This document shows positions 58,916 through 64,000 of a DNA stretch of 64,000 nucleotides, one piece after another (within the stretch, counting starts at the first letter, position 1; every line of letters begins with the position of its first letter). The stretch comes from Nymphaea colorata (taxonomy: Eukaryota; Streptophyta; Magnoliopsida; Nymphaeales; Nymphaeaceae), in contig NW_022204618.1 of the NCBI RefSeq assembly GCF_008831285.2, positions 24,745 to 88,744 of the forward strand. Reading direction: 5' to 3'. The position numbers and the translations under genes were made by a program. A model generated the notes under the pieces. That model was not told where the DNA came from, made no database searches, and saw nothing but the letters and a program-made list of their open reading frames with translations.

Positions 58916-59646
58916 TCATTTGATGGGAGTGGATGGCTGGTTTACTCCTGCCCACTTGTCGTACACTTTCTTGCCGTCCACGATCTCGAAGAAGCTTAAT
59001 TAAACGTTAATTACGGGTCGCGCAGAAGACCAGCATCGTGAAGATAGGTGAACTCGGGAGTTTTCCAGTTATCGTAAGTTTCGAAGTCTGGGGTGTCCTC
59101 CTCATCGGGGTAGTTGAGGGGAGGAGGGCGCTGGTATTTGAGGCCGTCTCCGTCGACCATCTGATGGTAAACAACTTCGAAAAACACCAGTCCGTAGGGC
59201 ACCATGGCAGCGAACACCCAAATCCAGAGGAGGCCTTTCTTCCTGAAGTGCTGCGAGTGGAAGGTTTCCGGCTGGAAGTCCAGATCCTCGCTCTCGTAGT
59301 CCCACTCGTGGGCGATGTCGTCCCAGAGGACCTGGCTGTGAGGCTCCAGGAGATTGGTTTCGGCGACGCTGAGGGTGGGCCCGCTGCCGATGTAGTTGAC
59401 GGTGAGGTCCTTGGGATTGTAGTTGGGATCGAAGGAGGGGAAGATGGGATCGGGGTGGGCCTCGAAAGGCTGTGCGTATTCGTATGGGTTGGGCGTTCCG
59501 AGAGCTCGTGGGTCTTGCTCGAAATAGGGATTCAGGGCGTGGTCGTCCCTCCAATCGAAAGGTTTGGGGTGGTGCGCACCGCTGAAGGCGAACCGGGGGG
59601 TTTTTAGCGCAAACGAAAGTCCTCTTTTTCCGAGTATTTTGAGCAT
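58916..59646 (-). CDS. Mitochondrial single-pass membrane protein, possible complex I subunit
   Basis: 236 residues after a 20-nt intron (58995-59014); coding length then exact. Mitochondrial targeting-like N-terminus MLKILGKRGLSFALKTPRF. Then an Asp/Pro/Tyr-rich soluble part (FDWRDDHALNPYFEQDPRAL; NPYEYAQPFEAHPDPIFPSF), one membrane helix (LLWIWVFAAMVPYGLVFFEV, about residue 150) and a short C-terminal domain ending WAGVNQPSTPIK. Size, single helix and PY/DP-rich head recall NDUFB8-type accessory subunits of respiratory complex I, but identity is weak. High third-position G/C suggests strong expression. Confidence 0.65.
58995..59014 (-). other. 20-nt intron
   Basis: GTAATTAACGTTTAATTAAG (minus). 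Joins AGLLRDP to FFEIVDGKK. A at position 15. Confidence 0.92.
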
Positions 59647-59992
59647 ATTAATGCTTTAATTCAATAAAATATGGAAAAATTAAAATGAATATTCAACAAA
59701 GTTAATAATCGAAGCCTATAACTGCATGACTCAATTATTCCTCCCTCGAAAATGGGAATTTTAATTATTTTATTCATCTAGGTCAAGAGCTAGATAATAT
59801 ATTAACCTACCTCTTTGAGTCATTAGACGAAGAATACGACGAATCAATACGCAATTCATTCGTTGTAGATGGGAATCTGGTTATAACTCTTGCGTATATT
59901 GATTTCTGTTATGATATTTGAAACGAGTTGGGCTGCTAAATAAAGTAAATCGGCTGATGTGCGTCTATCTTTTCAAATAATTGAATAAATTA
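59647..59992. other. Intergenic region
   Basis: About 345 nt, AT-rich, no gene recognised. It holds the upstream region of the mitochondrial-protein gene. Confidence 0.5.
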
Positions 59993-60340
59993 TCACTTTT
60001 TGGCTCTCCGCTGCGCCAGGGTGGTCACGATCACCCAGAACAGCTCTCGGATGAGGCACAAGATCCATCTAATCACCCCCTTCCTGCCCTTCTTCACCGC
60101 CCGCAGCACTCCGTGCTTCGCTTCTAGATTATCTAAGCCTATATACCGAGCATTCTCAACCAACGCCCGGAAAAGACCAGCGATCGGCTTATGCTCGGTG
60201 CTTCTGCTGGTCATGGCGTCGTCCCACAGCGTGAACTCCTGCCGCTTGGCCATGATCTCCTCCTGGAGGGCGGCGACCTCATTGCTCTTGGACTTGGGAG
60301 GACTGGGCGAGTCCTTGAAGGTGATGGAGGTGAGCGTCAT
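59993..60340 (-). CDS. Tail-anchored small membrane protein
   Basis: From ATG 60340 (MTLTSITFKDSPSPPKSK), with an upstream open frame of about 30 more residues (FRLEKISESSSPTSSPKKK) lacking an ATG. A helical soluble part (EVAALQEEIMAKRQEFTLWD, PIAGLFRALVENARYIGLD) is followed by one hydrophobic C-terminal helix (VIRWILCLIRELFWVIVTTL) and a basic tail QRRAKK. This is the topology of tail-anchored ER or mitochondrial outer-membrane proteins. Family not recognised. Confidence 0.6.
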   Translation of the reverse strand: MTLTSITFKDSPSPPKSKSNEVAALQEEIMAKRQEFTLWDDAMTSRSTEHKPIAGLFRALVENARYIGLDNLEAKHGVLRAVKKGRKGVIRWILCLIRELFWVIVTTLAQRRAKK

Positions 60341-60588
60341 GGGGTTTAGGCGTTGGGAGATGTTCTATTTCTTCTTGGGGGAGGAGGTGGGAGAGCTGGA
60401 CTCGCTGATCTTCTCCAGCCGGAACAGGCTAGTTTTTATCGTCTAATCATCGATATCAAATTAATGTAATCCATCCAATGCCAACAAATAGTCCGACCGA
60501 TCCACCGTTGATCTCCGTAACCGACCGCCTCAAAAGCATAAGCGCTTTCAGACACGATTGAGAAGGATATCGGATAATAGATGGGCGG

Positions 60589-61602
60589 TTAAAGTTTGGG
60601 AGGGAAATGGATCAGTGGATAGCTGGAGAGGGTGGGAGAGTCAGATCTTGGTGGGGATTGGTCGGAAGTATCGTTGTACTTGATTTTCTTCTTCTCGGGG
60701 ACGATGGTGATGTCGGTTTCGCTGTAGTACTTCTTCAGCTCTTTCAGCTTCTCTATGCTGGTCTGCCTGTCCTCGAGCAGGATGGTGAGGAACTTGTGGA
60801 TGTTGACCAGCCCAGAGAGGGTGTCCTCGTCGATGAAGTCAGGACTGCAGTGGGCCACTCTCCCGAAGTCCAGAAGCCTCACATCGGCTACTTCCCGATG
60901 CCGAGCGTCGTATATTATGCATGCCGAAGAGGATATGAACTTGTATCCCCTCAGCGCTTTGAAGCTCAAGATTAGGTCCTCCAGCTTGCTTCTGATCACA
61001 GCTACAGATTCTAGTCGCATCTGAATGCCGTCAAGAAGAACAGGCCCAGATGCTGCAAAATTTTATCGAATTCTGTTGCTTCCGCCAGGTAGTATTTGCT
61101 CAAAAGATAGAACTGTTGTCGGGGTCTCCGTAGTTCAATTTGCATCCGTTGAGCTTCATGAAGAACTGCGAGACCGATTTGGTTATTTTGTGCTTTTTGC
61201 CTTCGACGTTTCTGCCGCCGATTTTGATATCGAAGACGTTGGGAAGTTCGAGTCCGAGGGTGAGATTCTGCAGGACGATGAACCGGTTGCTGTCGTTCCT
61301 GATCTTGTAGCGACCGGTGAGGTGGCTCAGCCATTCGAGGTGCTCCTCTCCTGGTTGTGCGGCGCCAGCGTGATCGAGGGATCGCCGCCAGCTCAAGCAC
61401 GCCGTAGAACTGCGGCAGGTGGCGGCGGATGGCTGCAAGGGATGCGAGAGGTGGTACGAGCAGATCTACAGGTAAAAGTCCCTCTCGGTTGCGCAGAGCC
61501 CCTTCAGCAGCTTAGAGCGGTCGGCAGAGAGCAGCTTTGGCTACTTGCCGCTTACTGCTCCACGTAAACCTCGAACTGCAGGCTCTAAAGATTTTTCTAC
61601 AT
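60589..61602 (-). CDS. Inositol polyphosphate kinase (IPMK/IP6K family)
   Basis: Starts MEKNLESLQFEVYVEQ at 61602. Seen: LKGLCATERDFYLEI, LAAIRRHLPQFYGVLEL, FIVLQNLTLGLELPNVFDIKIGGRN (the PxxxDxKxG substrate/ATP motif), SVSQFFMKLNGCKL, SSSACIIYDARHREVADVRLLDFG (the SSLLxxYE/xxDF region holding the Mg-binding Asp), and FIDEDTLSGLVNIHKFLTILL. All key motifs of the IPK fold are present. Family role: phosphorylation of inositol phosphates. Frame changes near 61550, 61440 and 61030 are unresolved. The frame passes a TAA (Glu) at 60589 and its TGA was not fixed. Confidence 0.85.
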
Positions 61603-61963
61603 TTATTTTAAGATTATCAAATTAATCAGCCATCGCCCGGTAGGGAATGCATGAACTGCACATTTATCATCAGCATAATCGATAATTCGATAAAGATTAC
61701 CCTTGTTTGTTATCTTTGAATTTAATTAATGATTAATGCATTTCAATACGAAGGATTTACATGATTAAACTCTCCTGATTGCTGTAAATAAGGATGGCAT
61801 AACCACTATGCAAATAGGGTGGCTTTATATTGATTAGGGGATAGGAAAACAAATTACTCATGTGTTCCTCGATAATTTGCGACTGTTTTGCTCAATATCA
61901 AGCTGTAAGCATATTGATGGCTTTGCTAGATACACACAAGGCAATCATTCATATGGCATTTGC
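61603..61963. other. Intergenic region
   Basis: About 360 nt, AT-rich, no gene recognised between the inositol kinase start and the Atg8-like stop. Confidence 0.5.
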
Positions 61964-62381
61964 TCAGAAGGGGGCAGCGTCCGAATACTCCAGATACAGG
62001 ATGTTGTCTTCTTCTTTATTGTCCTCCCAAAAGGCTCCGATCTTCTGCTTGAAGCTCGTCATCAGCTTGTTATTAATAAATAGAAACAGGCTTTGCTCCT
62101 CGCTGAATCCCGATTTCAGTTGCGACTTGTGCTTGAGCAGCCTGTCACGGAGAGTGCCGATCAGGTAGCCCATCTCGTAGCTGGTCGGAGCGATCACATT
62201 CACGCATATTTTTCCCTGGATCTTGCAGTATTTCTCACTCGGCTAGAACCTGATGAAGACGCAACTGCTGGACTTGGCAGCCTGCAGCTTACTTTCTCGA
62301 TACTTGATCCTCAGTTCCTTGTCAGGGTAAAGAACTTAAGCGGACGGTGCTCAGCTCCAGTTCGGTGGCTTGGCTGTTCAT
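61964..62381 (-). CDS. Atg8/ubiquitin-like protein
   Basis: About 135 residues from ATG 62381 (MNSQATELELST). Core: YPDKELRIKYRESKLQ, CVFIRFEPSEKYCKIQG, then VIAPTSYEMGYLIGTLRDRLLKH, SLFLFINNKLMTSFKQKIGAF and NKEEDNILYLEYSDAAPF at TGA 61964. The LFLFINN...EED.LYLEYSD pattern matches Atg8/LC3 (LFFFVNN...EED.LYIAYSD), but the linker LLKHKSQLKSGFSEE is longer and the protein ends in APF with no terminal Gly. One frame change near 62330 (a 28-nt intron or an indel). Autophagy role inferred only. Confidence 0.6.
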
Positions 62382-62497
62382 GCTGTAAGAATAATTAATA
62401 AGACCAAATAATACCAAGAGTTTAGATTAGACTATGCTATAAACCGATGGAGGGCGGAATGTAGGAATGAGGAGGGGTAAGAATAGGAGTGATAGTA

Positions 62498-63621
62498 TCA
62501 TTGGTAGGACATGGTGCTTTCCTTGATTTCCCTGCCGAAGCCGTCCAGCATGTCGAACTTGTGGCGCTCCAGGCGGATCTCGGGGCCCTCGTGGATGCTC
62601 TGCTTCAAATCCTAGCTGTCCCGGTTGTCGATCAGGCACTTCACGTGGTTGTTCCACTGTCTCAGCTCGCACTATTGCGCCAATCCCTTCCTGGCCTCCC
62701 TTTCTCTGAGTGCCTAGTGGAGAGGACCGGTCTTGTGCATGATTCCTCCGAAGCTGTAGTCGTTGTGCGCCAGGATGACGGTTTCGCCGAGCAATTTTGA
62801 CTTTGGGATTTGGTCGACCAGGTTGGACTGCTAGTTTCGGTCGAAGTAGCTGTTCCTGGCGAAGTCACTGTATTTGGCATTTTAGTGGAAGGGAAAATCA
62901 CTTTTGCGGTTTTAGTTATAAAAGCTTTGGGTGGCGATGGTGGAGGCCATCTTGGACTCGCTTACTAAATTTCCCTTACCCGCTTCTATCGAGGAGCAAG
63001 GCATGCTGGCTGACCACTTCCCCTCTTCGATGAGACAGTTGGTGTTTGTTTATGACTAGAGCATCCACGGAGGATCAGTCCTCGCCTTCTATACGGGAAT
63101 ATAGGTAAAGGTAAACTCCAGCTTGATAATTTGTTCTTCATTTTCCTGCGTTCCCTCCTTGGAAACTAAAAAACGTTCGCTTTGGCCACGCTGCGAGGGG
63201 GATAGTGCGAGGAGGAAGCCAGGCCTTGAGGAGAAGGACTGGAGTTATTAGTGGGAGACAGATAGGTGAAATTGATTTTGCGGTTGAGTGGGGATTGGTA
63301 GGTGGGGGAAGGCGGGACGCGGGTGCGGTGCGTGGTCGCCTCCAACTGGAGTTGAGGAAACGTATTTCGCTTGTGCTTTCCGTGGGGGACGGTGGGCGGC
63401 GGAGGCGGCAAGTTCTTTTCCGACCGCATTCCCCTCGCGGAGAATTCAATTTCTGAGCAGGAGTGGTGGGGAGAGCCAGGAGTGAGAAGCAGAGCAGTGA
63501 GCGGATGGCTTTTATAGAAATTAGAGAATGAGTGAGTTTGGTTGGCGTGGTGCGGATGGGTGGATGGTGGGGCGGCTGGGGGGTAATGCTGGGAGAGAGG
63601 GTGAAGGGGATGATTGTTCAT
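62498..63621 (-). CDS. Subtelomeric His/Pro-rich protein with conserved-looking C-terminal domain
   Basis: ATG 63621, MNNHPLHPLSQHYPPAAPP, a disordered His/Pro/Ser-rich first 150 residues, then a frame change at a T-run (63165-63170) and a folded-looking half: IIKLEFTFTYIPVE, SFYNENRKSDFPFHENAKYS, KSKLLGETVILAHNDYSFGGIM, ECELRQWNNHVKCLIDNRDS, LERHKFDMLDGFGREIKEST, TGA 62498. The last 150 codons from ATG 62950 are one clean frame. Last gene before the right telomere, starting 270 nt from the repeat. Family not recognised. Confidence 0.6.
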
Positions 63622-63891
63622 CGGAGTTGCTAGTAATATTGATTAATATTATTAACTTTTCGATGGAGAAATCACTTTAATATTAATTATTTCATAATTG
63701 CCAACAGCCATATTCTAAAATTATTATCAGCTCATCCCTCCACCATCACTCCCACAGCCTTGCCTGGAGAAAAGCGATGCATTTATGACTTGATATTGAG
63801 GGCAATAAAGATATTAAAAATTATCCCATCTCTAAGCCATCGCATCGCAAAAGATATGGTCATTTTGGAGCTTACACCAGATGCCTTATGC
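63622..63891. other. Right subtelomere
   Basis: 270 nt of AT-rich unique sequence with no gene between the last start codon and the telomere. Confidence 0.7.
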
Positions 63892-64000
63892 GGGGTTGGG
63901 GTTGGGGTTGGGGTTGGGGTTGGGGTTGGGGTTGGGGTTGGGGTTGGGGTTGGGGTTGGGGTTGGGGTTGGGGTTGGGGTTGGGGTTGGGGTTGGGGTTG
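63892..64000. repeat. Right telomere (GGGGTT)n
   Basis: 109 nt of perfect GGGGTT repeat, about 18 units, running to the end of the window. G4T2 telomeres are known from Tetrahymena, Glaucoma and other oligohymenophorean ciliates. Confidence 0.98.

Noticed and set aside
59038-59607. Plus-strand 189-codon ORF
   Set aside because: Shadow of the minus-strand mitochondrial protein, which has a targeting signal, membrane helix and a verified intron.

Overview
The window is ciliate macronuclear DNA. Four things in the sequence point to this. (1) Its right edge (63892-64000) is an uninterrupted (GGGGTT)n telomere. (2) Genes are densely packed on both strands and end only in TGA; TAA and TAG occur inside almost every conserved protein. 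(3) Introns are tiny, with a mode of exactly 20 nt. (4) A tRNA with anticodon UUA (25666-25737) reads UAA and has the body of a tRNA-Glu, not a tRNA-Gln. In the best-conserved positions the reassigned codons fall where glutamate is expected (an AGC-kinase LGEGS glycine loop and GGELF motif, the HENAG motif of a BEM46/ABHD13 hydrolase). I therefore read UAA/UAG as Glu, the code described for peritrich ciliates, and the organism as probably a peritrich or relative with G4T2 telomeres. The species cannot be named from the sequence.

Layout. 1-14200: end of a class V aminotransferase, a MORN protein, a large unrecognised protein, a WD40 protein, an HSF-type transcription factor, a Pro-rich protein, a DBF4-type zinc-finger protein, an ESCRT-III subunit (Vps2/CHMP2 type) and a giant NT-C2/coiled-coil protein. 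14200-25000: several ciliate-specific proteins, a BEM46/ABHD13 hydrolase and a SUV3-like mitochondrial RNA helicase. 25000-34000: the suppressor-type tRNA, a RING/TRIM-like protein, a large PAS multi-membrane protein and a Rab-like GTPase fused to a coiled coil. 34000-49000: VHS-like and other coiled-coil proteins, two protein kinases (CAMK-like and PKA/AGC), a MGC lipidated protein, a CCCH zinc finger fused to a histidine phosphatase, and a D-Ala-D-Ala carboxypeptidase-like protein.

49543-49616 is an internal (CCCCAA)n tract oriented as a left chromosome end. With the right telomere it brackets 49543-64000 as what looks like a complete 14.4 kb minichromosome. It carries a small Lys/Arg-rich protein, an SK-type K+ channel, a HutD-like protein, an unrecognised protein, an intronless 959-residue secreted Cys-rich protein, an acidic protein, a mitochondrial membrane protein (possible complex I subunit), a tail-anchored protein, an inositol polyphosphate kinase, an Atg8-like protein and a subtelomeric Pro-rich gene.

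Stops are called only at TGA and introns were placed by hand. Nineteen introns of 20-23 nt were placed from reading-frame or homology evidence; every one has A at intron position 15. Because 20 = 3n+2, an overlooked intron looks like a one-base deletion. Some frame breaks nevertheless have no candidate intron and may be assembly errors; they are flagged. The genes are mostly cytoskeletal/ciliary coiled-coil proteins, membrane traffic, signalling and household functions. There is no operon organisation and no transposon or CRISPR array was seen.
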